Shown here in pieces: positions 45,637-56,137 of a stretch of 64,000 nt of DNA. The notes under the pieces were generated by a model. It was not told the DNA's origin, ran no database searches, and was given only the letters and a program-made list of their open reading frames with translations. Position numbers and translations under genes: made by a program. The stretch is from Halomonas alkalisoli (GTDB taxonomy: Bacteria; Pseudomonadota; Gammaproteobacteria; Pseudomonadales; Halomonadaceae): positions 1 through 64,000 of the forward strand of contig NZ_JAKCMI010000015.1 of NCBI RefSeq assembly GCF_021412585.1, given 5' to 3'. Each line of letters opens with the position of its first letter. Position 1 is the stretch's first letter.

Positions 45637-46593
45637 TTGTCACTGCCAGATACCCGCCCCCCCGCCATCCTTCTGATGGGTCCCACCGCCGCCGGCAAGA
45701 CCGACCTGGCCATGACGCTGCATGAGCGCCTCGGGTGTGACCTGGTCAGCATGGATTCGGCCATGGTCTACCGCGGCATGGATATCGGCAGCGCCAAGCC
45801 CTCGTCCCAGGAGCTTGCCCGGGCGCCGCACCGCCTGATCGACATTCGCGACCCGTCCGAGCCCTATTCGGCGGCGGATTTCCGCGATGACGCACTGCGC
45901 GAGATGCGACAAATCACCGCAGCGGGCCGGGTGCCGCTGCTGGTGGGCGGCACCATGATGTACGCCAAGCGCCTGCTCGAGGGCGTGGCCAACCTGCCGC
46001 CGGCCGACCCGGCAATACGTGCGGAGCTGCTGCGGGAGGTCGAGCGGGACGGACTCACCGCGCTGCACGAGGCGCTGAGCCGTATCGATCCGGAGTCCGC
46101 ACGACGCATTCACCCCAACGATCCGCAGCGCCTGATGCGAGCCATGGAGGTCTATCGCGCCAGCAACATGACCCTCACCGAGCTCTGGCGGCGGCAACGT
46201 CCTGAAACCTTCCCGTGGAAGGTGTTGTCGATAGGAGTCACGCCACTCGAGCGGCGTATCCTGCATGAGCGCATTGCCGAACGCTTCGATGCGATGCTGG
46301 AGGCCGGCTTGATCGAGGAAGTGGTGGCGCTGCGTGCCCGTGGTGACCTCCACGCCGAGCTGCCCTCCATGAAGAGTGTGGGCTATCGTCAGGTATGGGA
46401 CTATCTCGATGGTAAGCTCGATGGCGAGGGTGATATCGAGCAGCTGCGCCAGCGCACCATCGTTGCAACGCGGCAACTGGCCAAGCGTCAATTGACCTGG
46501 TTGCGCGGCTGGCCGGGGCTACACTGGATTGATACCCAGGGTAACGATGCGTTGAGTGAGATCCTGAAACTCGTGCGCGAATTCGGCTCTTAG
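45637..46593 (+). CDS. miaA: tRNA dimethylallyltransferase
   Basis: A 318-residue enzyme adding a dimethylallyl group to A37 of tRNAs reading UNN codons. The P-loop is G-P-T-A-A-G-K-T near residues 15-22, followed by [19 protein letters not shown] and the C-terminal R-Q-L-A-K-R-Q-x-T-W-L-R. The start is TTG at 45637 with GAGGA about 10 bp upstream; no nearby ATG would keep the P-loop in place. It precedes hfq and hflX, the classic order. Confidence 0.95.
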   Translation: MSLPDTRPPAILLMGPTAAGKTDLAMTLHERLGCDLVSMDSAMVYRGMDIGSAKPSSQELARAPHRLIDIRDPSEPYSAADFRDDALREMRQITAAGRVPLLVGGTMMYAKRLLEGVANLPPADPAIRAELLREVERDGLTALHEALSRIDPESARRIHPNDPQRLMRAMEVYRASNMTLTELWRRQRPETFPWKVLSIGVTPLERRILHERIAERFDAMLEAGLIEEVVALRARGDLHAELPSMKSVGYRQVWDYLDGKLDGEGDIEQLRQRTIVATRQLAKRQLTWLRGWPGLHWIDTQGNDALSEILKLVREFGS

Positions 46594-46682
46594 CGTAAGA
46601 TGTTGGCTCCGATTGGCCGGGTGACCAGCCGAGCAAGAACACAACTTCCACCCCTCATGAGAACGTTTTAGGGAGAGGTAGC

Positions 46683-46934
46683 ATGTCCAAAGGGCAATCC
46701 CTTCAAGACCCGTACCTGAATATCCTGCGCAAGGAGCGCATTCCGGTGTCGATTTTCCTGGTCAACGGCATCAAGCTGCAGGGACAGATCGAGTCATTCG
46801 ATCAGTTCGTCATACTGCTGCGCAATACCGTCAGCCAGATGGTATACAAGCATGCCATTTCCACCGTGGTGCCATCGCGCAATGTGCGTTTGCCGCCGCA
46901 GGATCCCGCGGCTCAGCCGGAAAGCAACGTGTGA
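46683..46934 (+). CDS. hfq: RNA chaperone Hfq
   Basis: An 83-residue Sm-like protein that forms a hexameric ring and pairs small RNAs with mRNAs. It begins [13 protein letters not shown] and has the Sm1 segment [10 protein letters not shown] and the Sm2 motif Y-K-H-A-I-S-T. The C-terminal tail is short (about 15 residues). GGGAGAGG lies before the ATG. It is the candidate RNA-binding partner for any regulatory RNAs made from this region. Confidence 0.98.
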   Translation: MSKGQSLQDPYLNILRKERIPVSIFLVNGIKLQGQIESFDQFVILLRNTVSQMVYKHAISTVVPSRNVRLPPQDPAAQPESNV

Positions 46935-46943
46935 GGATATTGA

Positions 46944-48266
46944 TTGTTTTTTGAACGTCCCGATGCCGGCGAAACGGCAGTATTGGTTCATGTGGACTTT
47001 CAGGATGAGCGCGAGCGCGAGGATCCGGGTGAATTCCTGGAGCTGGTGCGTTCTGCTGGTGCCGAGCCGGCCACTCTACTGAGTGGCAGTCGGCATCGGC
47101 CGGATTCGCGTACCTTCATCGGTAGCGGCAAGGTCGAAGAGCTGCGTGAAACGCTGAGTGTGCACGGCGCAGAACTGGTGATCTTCAACCATGCCCTGAG
47201 TCCTTCGCAGGAGCGTAATCTCGAGCAGGTGCTCAAGTGCCGTGTGCTGGATCGCACGGGGCTCATCCTCGATATCTTCGCCCAGCGGGCGCGTACCCAT
47301 GAAGGCAAGCTGCAGGTCGAGCTGGCACAACTGGAGTACATGTCCACCCGGCTGGTGCGCGGCTGGACTCACCTGGAACGACAGAAGGGCGGCATCGGCC
47401 TGCGTGGTCCCGGTGAGACCCAGCTGGAGACCGACCGGCGCCTGTTGAGAGCGCGCATCAAGGCGATCCACAAACGACTCGACAAGGTGCGTAGTCAGCG
47501 CGCCCAGAATCGTCGTGCCCGTGCCCGGGCGGAGATACCCAGCGTTTCGCTGGTCGGCTACACCAACGCCGGCAAGTCGACGCTGTTCAATGCGTTGACC
47601 GAATCCAAGGTCTATACGGCCGATCAGCTGTTCGCTACCCTCGATCCGACGCTGAGGCGCCTGGAAATCGGCGATGTGGGCCCGGTGGTACTGGCCGATA
47701 CCGTCGGCTTCATCCGACACCTGCCGCACAAGCTGGTGGAGGCGTTTCAGGCCACCCTTCAGGAGGCCGCCGAGGCGGCGTTGCTGGTACATGTCATCGA
47801 TGCGGCAGACCCCGATCGCGAGCGCAATATCAGCGAGGTCGAGGGCGTGCTGAATGAGATCGGCGCCCTGGACGTGCCGATGCTCAAGGTGATGAACAAG
47901 ATCGACCTGCTCGGCAGTGCGCCGCGAATCGAGCGTGACGGCAACGGCCGCCCCGAGGTGGTCTGGTTGTCGGCACAGGAGGGCCGGGGGCTCGAGTTGC
48001 TGGGTGAGGCGCTTTCGGAGTGCCTCGCCGACGACGTGATCGATTTTTCCCTGACCCTTTCGCCGGAACAGGGCCGGCTGAGGGCGGGCTTGCACGAACT
48101 CGGCGCCGTCAGGGAAGAGCATTTCGAGGAACCGGAAGGCAGGGTGGAACTCAAAGTGAGACTCCCCCGGCGCGACTTCCTGCAGCTGATGTCACGGCTG
48201 GGCGAGCGGGCCGAGGATTACCTTCCTTCCGAACTGTGCGAACGTCCGGTATGGGAGGGCAGATAG
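46944..48266 (+). CDS. hflX: Ribosome-associated GTPase HflX
   Basis: A 440-residue GTPase that splits stalled or stress-arrested ribosomes. The N-terminal HflX domain includes I-G-S-G-K-V-E-E-L near 51-59. The G domain has G-Y-T-N-A-G-K-S-T near 206-214 and D-T-V-G-F-I near 252-257. The start is TTG at 46944, 9 bp past hfq, with GAGGA upstream. It belongs to the hfq-hflX-hflK-hflC cluster. Confidence 0.95.
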   Translation: MFFERPDAGETAVLVHVDFQDEREREDPGEFLELVRSAGAEPATLLSGSRHRPDSRTFIGSGKVEELRETLSVHGAELVIFNHALSPSQERNLEQVLKCRVLDRTGLILDIFAQRARTHEGKLQVELAQLEYMSTRLVRGWTHLERQKGGIGLRGPGETQLETDRRLLRARIKAIHKRLDKVRSQRAQNRRARARAEIPSVSLVGYTNAGKSTLFNALTESKVYTADQLFATLDPTLRRLEIGDVGPVVLADTVGFIRHLPHKLVEAFQATLQEAAEAALLVHVIDAADPDRERNISEVEGVLNEIGALDVPMLKVMNKIDLLGSAPRIERDGNGRPEVVWLSAQEGRGLELLGEALSECLADDVIDFSLTLSPEQGRLRAGLHELGAVREEHFEEPEGRVELKVRLPRRDFLQLMSRLGERAEDYLPSELCERPVWEGR

Positions 48267-48406
48267 CCTCAGGCTGTCTGGCCAGATGGACCGGCTTCCC
48301 CATAACAGAATAGCCAGGCGCCTAGGCGCCGACGACAGGATGGCAACCGACTCCCCCACCACCCGGACGAGGGTGGCGGGGAGGCAACGCAGAGTGGAGA
48401 CGACGT

Positions 48407-49639
48407 ATGGCTTGGAATGAGCCTGGTGGCGGTGGCAACCAGAATGACCCCTGGAGCGGAGGGGGCCGACGCGGCGGTGGTAACGGCGGCGGCGGTAACC
48501 GTGGCGGCAACCAGGGGCCACCCGACCTGGATGAGGCCCTGAAGAAATTTCAGGACAAGCTCAACAGCATGCTGGGCGGCCGCGGCGGCAAGGGTGGCGG
48601 TGGCCGGGGCGGCAAGGGGGGGGGCGGCAAGCCGCGCAACACCCTGGCGCTGCCCGGCCTGCTGCTCGTCATCGCCCTGGCGATCTGGGGGGCCTCGGGC
48701 TTCTACCTGGTCGACCAGGCAGAGCGTGGCGTGGTGCTGCGCTTCGGCAAGTTCCAGGACGTGGTCACCCCCGGCCTGCACTGGAATCCGCCCCTGATCG
48801 ATGATGTGCGCATGGTCAACGTGACCCGGGTTCGCTCACTGACCCAGTCCCAGGCGATGCTGACCCGCGACGAGAATATCGTCGAGGTCGAGATCTCGGC
48901 GCAGTACCAGGTCAACAACCCGCGCGACTTCGTGCTCAACGTGCGCAACCCCCAGCTGTCGATCGAAAATGCGCTGGATTCCGCACTGCGTCACGTGGTC
49001 GGCGGCACCGACATGATCGAGATCCTCACCTCCGGGCGTGAAATTCTTGGTAGCTCCGTTGCCAGCCGCCTGCAGTCCTACCTGGACAGCTATGGCACGG
49101 GTATTCGTCTGCAGACCATCAACATCGAGTCGACCTCGGCGCCGGGACCGGTCATCGACGCCTTCGATGACGTGATCCGGGCCCGCGAGGATCGTCAGCG
49201 GACCATCAACGAGGGCATGGCCTACGCCAACGCCATCATTCCTGCCGCTCAGGGTCAGGCACAGCGCCTGGTCGAGCAGGGCCAGGGGTATCGTGAGTCG
49301 GTGGTTGCCGAGGCCCAGGGTCAGGCCAACCGCTTCAATGCACTGCTGGTCCAGTACCGCAATGCGCCGGACATCATGCGTGAGCGCCTCTACCTGGATA
49401 CGATGAGCGAGGTGTTCGGCAGCACGGCGAAGGTGCTGGTGGACGTCAGCGACGAGACACCGTTGATGTATCTGCCTCTCGACCAGCGTCCCGGCGGCAC
49501 CCGCAGCGGCGAAGGCGATGGCGACGGCGCCCGTGGCGAGAGCGGCGAGCTGGATCCGCGCGTCCTCGAGCGGCTCCGTACCACCTCCTCCTCGCAGGGC
49601 GGTGGCAGCAACAGTGGTATCCGCAGGGAGGGCCGCTAA
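48407..49639 (+). CDS. hflK: FtsH protease regulator HflK (SPFH/prohibitin family)
   Basis: A 410-residue inner-membrane protein that, with HflC, forms the cage around FtsH protease. The first 75 residues are cytoplasmic and extremely rich in Gly, Asn and Arg (G-G-G-N-G-G-G-G runs). One transmembrane helix lies near 83-101, and the SPFH domain faces the periplasm (about 101-290), followed by a coiled coil. hflC starts immediately after the stop codon with no spacer. Confidence 0.95.
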   Translation: MAWNEPGGGGNQNDPWSGGGRRGGGNGGGGNRGGNQGPPDLDEALKKFQDKLNSMLGGRGGKGGGGRGGKGGGGKPRNTLALPGLLLVIALAIWGASGFYLVDQAERGVVLRFGKFQDVVTPGLHWNPPLIDDVRMVNVTRVRSLTQSQAMLTRDENIVEVEISAQYQVNNPRDFVLNVRNPQLSIENALDSALRHVVGGTDMIEILTSGREILGSSVASRLQSYLDSYGTGIRLQTINIESTSAPGPVIDAFDDVIRAREDRQRTINEGMAYANAIIPAAQGQAQRLVEQGQGYRESVVAEAQGQANRFNALLVQYRNAPDIMRERLYLDTMSEVFGSTAKVLVDVSDETPLMYLPLDQRPGGTRSGEGDGDGARGESGELDPRVLERLRTTSSSQGGGSNSGIRREGR

Positions 49640-50545
49640 ATGATCAATAATCGTTCACTGATTATCGTGGGAACCCTGGCTGCCGCGGCCTGGCTTGCCA
49701 GTAACACTCTCTACGTGGTCGACGAGACCGAGCGTGCCGTCAAGCTGCGCTTCGGTGAGGTCATCGAGGAGAACATCCAGCCGGGCCTGCACTTCAAGGT
49801 GCCGATCACCCAGACCATACGCAAGTTCGATACCCGCGTACTGACGCTGGATACCGATACCAGCCGCTATCTGACCCTCGAGCAGAAGGCGGTGATTGTC
49901 GACTCTTTCGTCAAGTGGCAGGTGGTCAACCCGACCCGTTACTATGAGGCGACAGCCGGCGACGAGCTGATGGCGATCCGCCTGATCCAGCCGCGGGTCG
50001 ACGAGAGCCTGCGTAACGAGTTCGGTCGCCTGGACCTTCAGCAGATCATCGCCGAGCGCCGCGACGACCTGATGATCCGGCCCACCGAGGATCTCGATGC
50101 GCTGATGCGTGACGAGCTCGGGGTCTCGATACTCGATATTCGGGTCAAGCGGATCGACCTGCCGGAAGACGTATCGGCGGCGGTCTATGATCGCATGCGC
50201 TCCGAGCGTGAGCGGGAGGCCCGCGAGTGGCGCGCCCAGGGTCAGGAAGAGGCCGAGCGTATTCGCGCCAACGCCGATCGCCGTCGCCAGGTGCTTCTGG
50301 CGCAGGCTACTGAGCGTGCCGAAACGCTGCGCGGTGAAGGCGATGCCGAAGCGGCGGGTATCTTCTCCGAGGCGTATAGCCAGGATCAGGAGTTCTTCAC
50401 CTTCTGGCGTAGCCTCAGCGCCTACCGGGAGAGCTTCCAGGGCGACGGCAACATGCTGGTGCTGGATCCCTCCAGCGACTTCTTCCGCTATCTGAAGAGT
50501 TCGGAGAATCGCGGGCCGGCGGCCAACAGCCTGTTGCCGGAATAA
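49640..50545 (+). CDS. hflC: FtsH protease regulator HflC (SPFH/prohibitin family)
   Basis: A 301-residue partner of HflK. It has an N-terminal signal anchor (about 6-22) and a periplasmic SPFH domain with V-V-D-E-T-E-R-A-V-K-L-R-F-G. A long coiled coil rich in E-R-E and R-A-x-A repeats lies near 185-245, ending in the family's F-F-x-F-x-x-S-L-x-A-Y segment. It directly abuts hflK. A good intrinsic terminator lies about 90 bp downstream. Confidence 0.95.
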   Translation: MINNRSLIIVGTLAAAAWLASNTLYVVDETERAVKLRFGEVIEENIQPGLHFKVPITQTIRKFDTRVLTLDTDTSRYLTLEQKAVIVDSFVKWQVVNPTRYYEATAGDELMAIRLIQPRVDESLRNEFGRLDLQQIIAERRDDLMIRPTEDLDALMRDELGVSILDIRVKRIDLPEDVSAAVYDRMRSEREREAREWRAQGQEEAERIRANADRRRQVLLAQATERAETLRGEGDAEAAGIFSEAYSQDQEFFTFWRSLSAYRESFQGDGNMLVLDPSSDFFRYLKSSENRGPAANSLLPE

Positions 50546-50633
50546 GCCCAGGGCAAGGCGGTCCGAGCGCGGGTCGCCTTGCCGCTACCACCGCGCGGGG
50601 TTCAACCCGCCGTCAAACGTGATAGAATCCTTG

Positions 50634-50657
50634 AACCGGGCGTGGCCCGGTTTTTTT
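50634..50657 (+). terminator. Intrinsic terminator between hflC and hisZ
   Basis: AACCGGG (50634-50640) pairs with CCCGGTT (50646-50652) around a 5-nt loop and runs into seven Ts (50651-50657). It would end the hflKC transcript ahead of hisZ, whose ATG is 65 bp further on. Confidence 0.85.
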
Positions 50658-50722
50658 GTGGGCATTCTTTGGCAATGCAACGCTTTTCGCCCCGCTCCCA
50701 ATCGTCTTGCAGGATTGACAAC

Positions 50723-51898
50723 ATGACCATTGCTGACCGCTGGCTCTTGCCCGACGGCATGGACGAAGTGCTGCCGCCTCAGGCGAGCCGCATGGAAGAG
50801 CTGCGCCGGGCGCTGCTCGATCTCTACCACTGCTGGGGCTACGATCAGGTAATGCCGCCACCGGTGGAGTTTCTCGACTCCCTGCTGACCGGTACGGGCA
50901 CCGACCTCGATCTGCAGACCTTCAAGCTGACCGACCAGTTGACCGGTCGGATGATGGGGGTCAGTGCCGACGTGACACCCCAGGTGGCACGAATGGATGC
51001 CCACTCGATGCGACACCAGGGGCCTGCCAGGCTCTGTTACTGCACCAATGTGCTGCGCGCCAAGGCCGACCAGCATCAGGGTGGACGCAGCCCGGTACAG
51101 GTCGGCGTCGAGCTTTTCGGTCATGCTGGCCTGGAAGCCGACCTTGAGATTCTGCTGCTGGCGTTGACCAGTCTCAGGTTGGCGGGCGCCGAGGAGCTGC
51201 ACCTGGCCCTGGGACATATCGGGATCTACCGCAGCCTGGTCGAGGCGGCCGAGCTCGATCGCGATCAGGAGCGGGCGCTGTTTGAAGCACTCGAGCTGAA
51301 GTCTCCCGGCGCTCTGTCGGAGCAGGTCGGTGCCAGCGTGTCGGATCCGGCATTGGCGGCAATGCTCATGGCGCTGGGTGAGCTGCACGGTGGTCCGGAG
51401 GTGCTGGATGAGGCCCGCGATCGCTTTGCCGGCGCTCCGGTTGCGGTAACGGAGGCGCTGGCTCAGTTGAGCGCGCTGTACCAGGGTGTGCGGGATGCCC
51501 ACCCTCAGGTCGACCTCTATTTCGATCTTGCCGAGCTACGGGGCTACCGTTATCACACGGGCATGATGTTTGCCGCCTTCGTGCCCGGCTATGGCCAGGC
51601 GCTGGCCAAGGGCGGACGCTATGATGACACCGGAAGGGCCTTCGGTCGTGCGCGACCGGCGACCGGCTTCTCCATGGATCTCAAGCTGCTGGCCAGCCTG
51701 GTACAGAGCGAGCCGGCCTGTGATGGCATCTGGGCTCCGGCCCGGGGAGAGGGCGTCGGCGAAGCCATCGCAGCACTGCGTGAGCAAGGCGAGCGCGTGG
51801 TACAGGCCTTGCCGGGCCAGGTCACCGCTCCCGAGGCACATCGCTGCAACCGTCGGCTGGATGACAGCGATGGTCACTGGCAGATAGTGGCACTTTAG
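50723..51898 (+). CDS. hisZ: ATP phosphoribosyltransferase regulatory subunit HisZ
   Basis: A 391-residue histidyl-tRNA-synthetase-like protein without aminoacylation function. It pairs with the short form of HisG to give the feedback-regulated first enzyme of histidine synthesis. It starts M-T-I-A-D-R-W-L-L-P-D-G, has class II core motifs (T-x-Q-V-A-R-M-D near residue 90, K-G-G-R-Y-D-D near 300) and lacks the anticodon-binding domain. It implies a short HisG elsewhere. The ATG at 50723 is used because upstream in-frame starts fall inside the terminator. purA follows. Confidence 0.93.
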   Translation: MTIADRWLLPDGMDEVLPPQASRMEELRRALLDLYHCWGYDQVMPPPVEFLDSLLTGTGTDLDLQTFKLTDQLTGRMMGVSADVTPQVARMDAHSMRHQGPARLCYCTNVLRAKADQHQGGRSPVQVGVELFGHAGLEADLEILLLALTSLRLAGAEELHLALGHIGIYRSLVEAAELDRDQERALFEALELKSPGALSEQVGASVSDPALAAMLMALGELHGGPEVLDEARDRFAGAPVAVTEALAQLSALYQGVRDAHPQVDLYFDLAELRGYRYHTGMMFAAFVPGYGQALAKGGRYDDTGRAFGRARPATGFSMDLKLLASLVQSEPACDGIWAPARGEGVGEAIAALREQGERVVQALPGQVTAPEAHRCNRRLDDSDGHWQIVAL

Positions 51899-51904
51899 GC
51901 TTGA

Positions 51905-53299
<1,395 letters not shown>

Positions 53300-53363
53300 C
53301 CAGGCCTGGTCGGCATCGAAGGATGATGCCGAATTAGAATGCCGAAATAGAGTATCGAAATAG

Positions 53364-53401
53364 AAGCAACAAGTCGGCCCAGGCCGGCTTGTTGCTTTTT
53401 T
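53364..53401 (+). terminator. Intrinsic terminator after purA
   Basis: A stem of about 14 bp (53364-53377 with 53384-53397, one G-U pair) closes a CCCAGG loop and continues into six Ts. In the opposite direction the stem is preceded by A residues that become a weak U-tract, so it may also help end the convergent exopolysaccharide operon, whose last gene stops at 53457. Confidence 0.9.
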
Positions 53402-53456
53402 GTGCCCAGTTCAAGCTTCTTACGAATCTCCTCGACTGGCGTTCTTCACAGAGATC

Positions 53457-56102
53457 TCAATCAGCTGCACTGACATCTACCTCAACCGCCGCGTCAGCGG
53501 CGCTGTCATCGGTCAGCAACTGGCGCAGGGTCTCGGCGGCAAGCTGGCCCTCGCTTTCGAGGACGTCATCCAGCCATAGCAGTGCCTGCTCTTGATTGGC
53601 ATGCTGCAGGCCGCGTGATGAGAGGTAGGCTTCGGCGAGAGCCAGGCGTGCGCTGGAATGGCCTGCGCTGGCGGCTTCAACCAGGTAGTCGGCCCCTTTC
53701 TGCCGGTCCTCCTCCAGGATCTCACCGCGAAGGTATTCGCGGCCAAGCGTGGCCTGGGCCCCGGTATCGCCCTGTCCGGCGGCCTCATCCAGCAGCTCGT
53801 AGCCGCGTTCGATATCCTGGGCGATGGCACCCTCGCCGCGTAGCTTGGCACGCCCCAGGCTGGCACTAGCCGCGAGGCTGCCGCCATCGCTCGCCTGTTC
53901 CAGCCAGCGCTCTGCTTCTTCGCTGTTCTGCTCGACGCCTTCCCCTTGCAGGTAGGCCTGGCCCAACAGATGAGCGGAATGGGGGTTGCCCGAGTTGGCG
54001 GAATTGGTCAGGTACTCCAGGCCTCGCTCGACATCCTGCTCGACGTGCTCCCCCAACAGGTAGGCCTCACCCAGGTCGCCCTGGGCGCCGCCGTGTCCTC
54101 TGGCGACCGCGGCCTCCAGGTAGTCGATGCCTGCCGACATGTTGCCGTCGTCCATATACATCCGGCCCAGGCTGGCGGCGGCACCGGCATGGCCTTCTCC
54201 GTGAGCACGCTCCAGCCAATAGCGGGCCTGCTCACGGTCCTGGCCGATTCCCTGGCCATTCAGGTAGGCGCGTCCCAGATCGGCCATGGCGCCGGGGTGG
54301 CCGTCCTCGGCCGCGCTGATCAGGGCATTGATATCACCCTGAGCGCCACGATCCCGTTGCACGTAGGTGAGGGCATCATCGGCGGACTCATGTCCTGTCT
54401 CCTGGGCGCGGGTCAGCCAGAGGGTCGCCTGGTCGAGGTCCGGCTCCACCCCGTTGCCATGGCGATAGGCCCTGCCCAGGACGACCATCGCATAGCCGTC
54501 GCCCTGATTGGCCGCTTCCATCAGCATCTCAACGGCGCGCCTCGGATCCTGCCCGTCCAGCGGCCCCTCCAGGTAGGCCTCGCCAAGCTGGGTCAGGGCG
54601 GTGGTGTCCCCGGACTGGGCCGCCGCCTGCAGGAGTTCTTCGCCGCGGCTGGGATGGAAGGGCAGTGTCTCCCCTTCCAGGTAGGCGACCCCCAGGAGGC
54701 GCATGGCTCCGGCCTGGCCCTGGTCGGCAGCGTTGCGAAGCAGTTCTTCGCCGCGGTGGCCATCGGCCGGTACGCCGCGTCCTTCCAGATAGGCGGCGCC
54801 CAGCTGCTGGGTGGCCCAGGGGTGGCCCGCCTCGTGGCCACGCTCGAGATAGTCGATGGCGATGTAGGGCTGGCTGGCGAGCCGTTCGTCGTCCAGATAG
54901 AGGGAGCCTAGCTGGGCCAGGGCCAGGGGATGATTCTGTTCGGCAGCCCGTTCGAGCAGTCCCATGCCACGGGGAAGATCGTTGAGAACTCCCTGGCCTT
55001 CAACCAGCGCCCGGCCGAGGATGACCTGGGCGTCAACCGAACCCGACTCGATTGCCTCACGCAGCCAGCGTTCGGCGCGCACCGGCTCCGGCCGGCCCGT
55101 TTCGGGTTCGAGCAGGGCACTGCCGAGATGGACCATGGCGTCTCTATCGCCCCGACGGGCGGACTCTTCGAGCAGTTCGACGCCCTGGTTGAAGTCGCCG
55201 GTCTCCAGCATGGCCCGGCCCGCCTGAGCCAGGGCATCCTGATCTCCTGCATCGGCGGCCTGGCGCAGCCAGTGCAGGCGCTGGTCGGGTTGGTCGCCCA
55301 GCTGGCCGTCCGAGGCATGCAGGGAGGCGAGCTGGAGCATGGCGCCGGTGTCTCCCTCCCGGGCACGTGCCTCGAGTACCTCGGCATAGCGCTGGGCATA
55401 GTCCATGGCACGGGCGGGATCTTCTTTCAGCCAGCCACCCGGGGCATAGGCCTCGGACAGGGCGTGTAATGCTCTCTCCTCTCCCTCTTCTGCGGCCTCG
55501 GCATAGAGCTCGCGGGCGAGCTCGGGGTCGGCCGGCACCCCGTCACCCCCTTCGGAGAGCAGCCTGGCTAGGCGGACTTCGGCACCGCGGTTGAGGTTGG
55601 CGTCGACTGCCTGCCTGAGCAGGTGGTAGGCCAGCACATCGTTGCGTTCGACCCCGCGGCCTTCCTGATAAAGCCGAGCGAGATTCAACGAGGTGTTGCC
55701 GCGGACGGAAGAGGGAAGCTCCAGCGCCTTTCCATAATAACTGGCGGCCTTGGCGGGATCTTCTTCGACACCTTCGCCGCGCTCATAAAGCTTGCCCATT
55801 TCATAGTATGCGGGCAGGATGTCGCGCGCCATGAGTGCATCAAGGTGATTGATCGCTTCGTCATAACGACCCTGCTCGATTAGCGACTGACTGTGATTGA
55901 TCGCCGCCCAGTCATTCCCGTCGACGCCAGCCTCGGTGCCACTATCGAACCAGCCCGCATACTCGGCCGGGACGGCACGGACATGGTCCATACCGGGCGG
56001 TTCCTGGGTCATGGCGCAGCCGGTCAGCAAGGCAACGAAGGTCACCGAGGCGGTGAATCCCAATTTTGAGGTACTGCGCTTAGTAGTCGTGTGTATTGCC
56101 AT
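53457..56102 (-). CDS. AlgK-like Sel1-repeat (TPR-like) lipoprotein, very large
   Basis: An 881-residue putative outer-membrane lipoprotein. The signal peptide ends in a lipobox (L-L-T-G-C near residues 25-29). The rest is a near-continuous array of about 20 or more Sel1-type repeats of roughly 36 residues (pattern A-x-x-x-L-G-x-x-Y-L-x-G-x-G-V-x-x-D). AlgK of the alginate machinery is also a Sel1-repeat lipoprotein but roughly half this size. The ATG at 56102 has AAGGTGG at good spacing; an ATG at 56108 is too close to it. As last gene of the operon it probably scaffolds export through the periplasm. No C-terminal beta-barrel is seen. Confidence 0.78.
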   Translation of the reverse strand: MAIHTTTKRSTSKLGFTASVTFVALLTGCAMTQEPPGMDHVRAVPAEYAGWFDSGTEAGVDGNDWAAINHSQSLIEQGRYDEAINHLDALMARDILPAYYEMGKLYERGEGVEEDPAKAASYYGKALELPSSVRGNTSLNLARLYQEGRGVERNDVLAYHLLRQAVDANLNRGAEVRLARLLSEGGDGVPADPELARELYAEAAEEGEERALHALSEAYAPGGWLKEDPARAMDYAQRYAEVLEARAREGDTGAMLQLASLHASDGQLGDQPDQRLHWLRQAADAGDQDALAQAGRAMLETGDFNQGVELLEESARRGDRDAMVHLGSALLEPETGRPEPVRAERWLREAIESGSVDAQVILGRALVEGQGVLNDLPRGMGLLERAAEQNHPLALAQLGSLYLDDERLASQPYIAIDYLERGHEAGHPWATQQLGAAYLEGRGVPADGHRGEELLRNAADQGQAGAMRLLGVAYLEGETLPFHPSRGEELLQAAAQSGDTTALTQLGEAYLEGPLDGQDPRRAVEMLMEAANQGDGYAMVVLGRAYRHGNGVEPDLDQATLWLTRAQETGHESADDALTYVQRDRGAQGDINALISAAEDGHPGAMADLGRAYLNGQGIGQDREQARYWLERAHGEGHAGAAASLGRMYMDDGNMSAGIDYLEAAVARGHGGAQGDLGEAYLLGEHVEQDVERGLEYLTNSANSGNPHSAHLLGQAYLQGEGVEQNSEEAERWLEQASDGGSLAASASLGRAKLRGEGAIAQDIERGYELLDEAAGQGDTGAQATLGREYLRGEILEEDRQKGADYLVEAASAGHSSARLALAEAYLSSRGLQHANQEQALLWLDDVLESEGQLAAETLRQLLTDDSAADAAVEVDVSAAD

Positions 56103-56137
56103 AATCATCCACCTTGGATTGCGTGCGACGCCGGTAG

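Noticed and set aside
53457..56102. Interpreting the Sel1 array as a CRISPR or DNA-level tandem repeat
   Set aside because: The periodicity is at protein level only; the DNA units are diverged and lie in one continuous reading frame with a lipoprotein signal.
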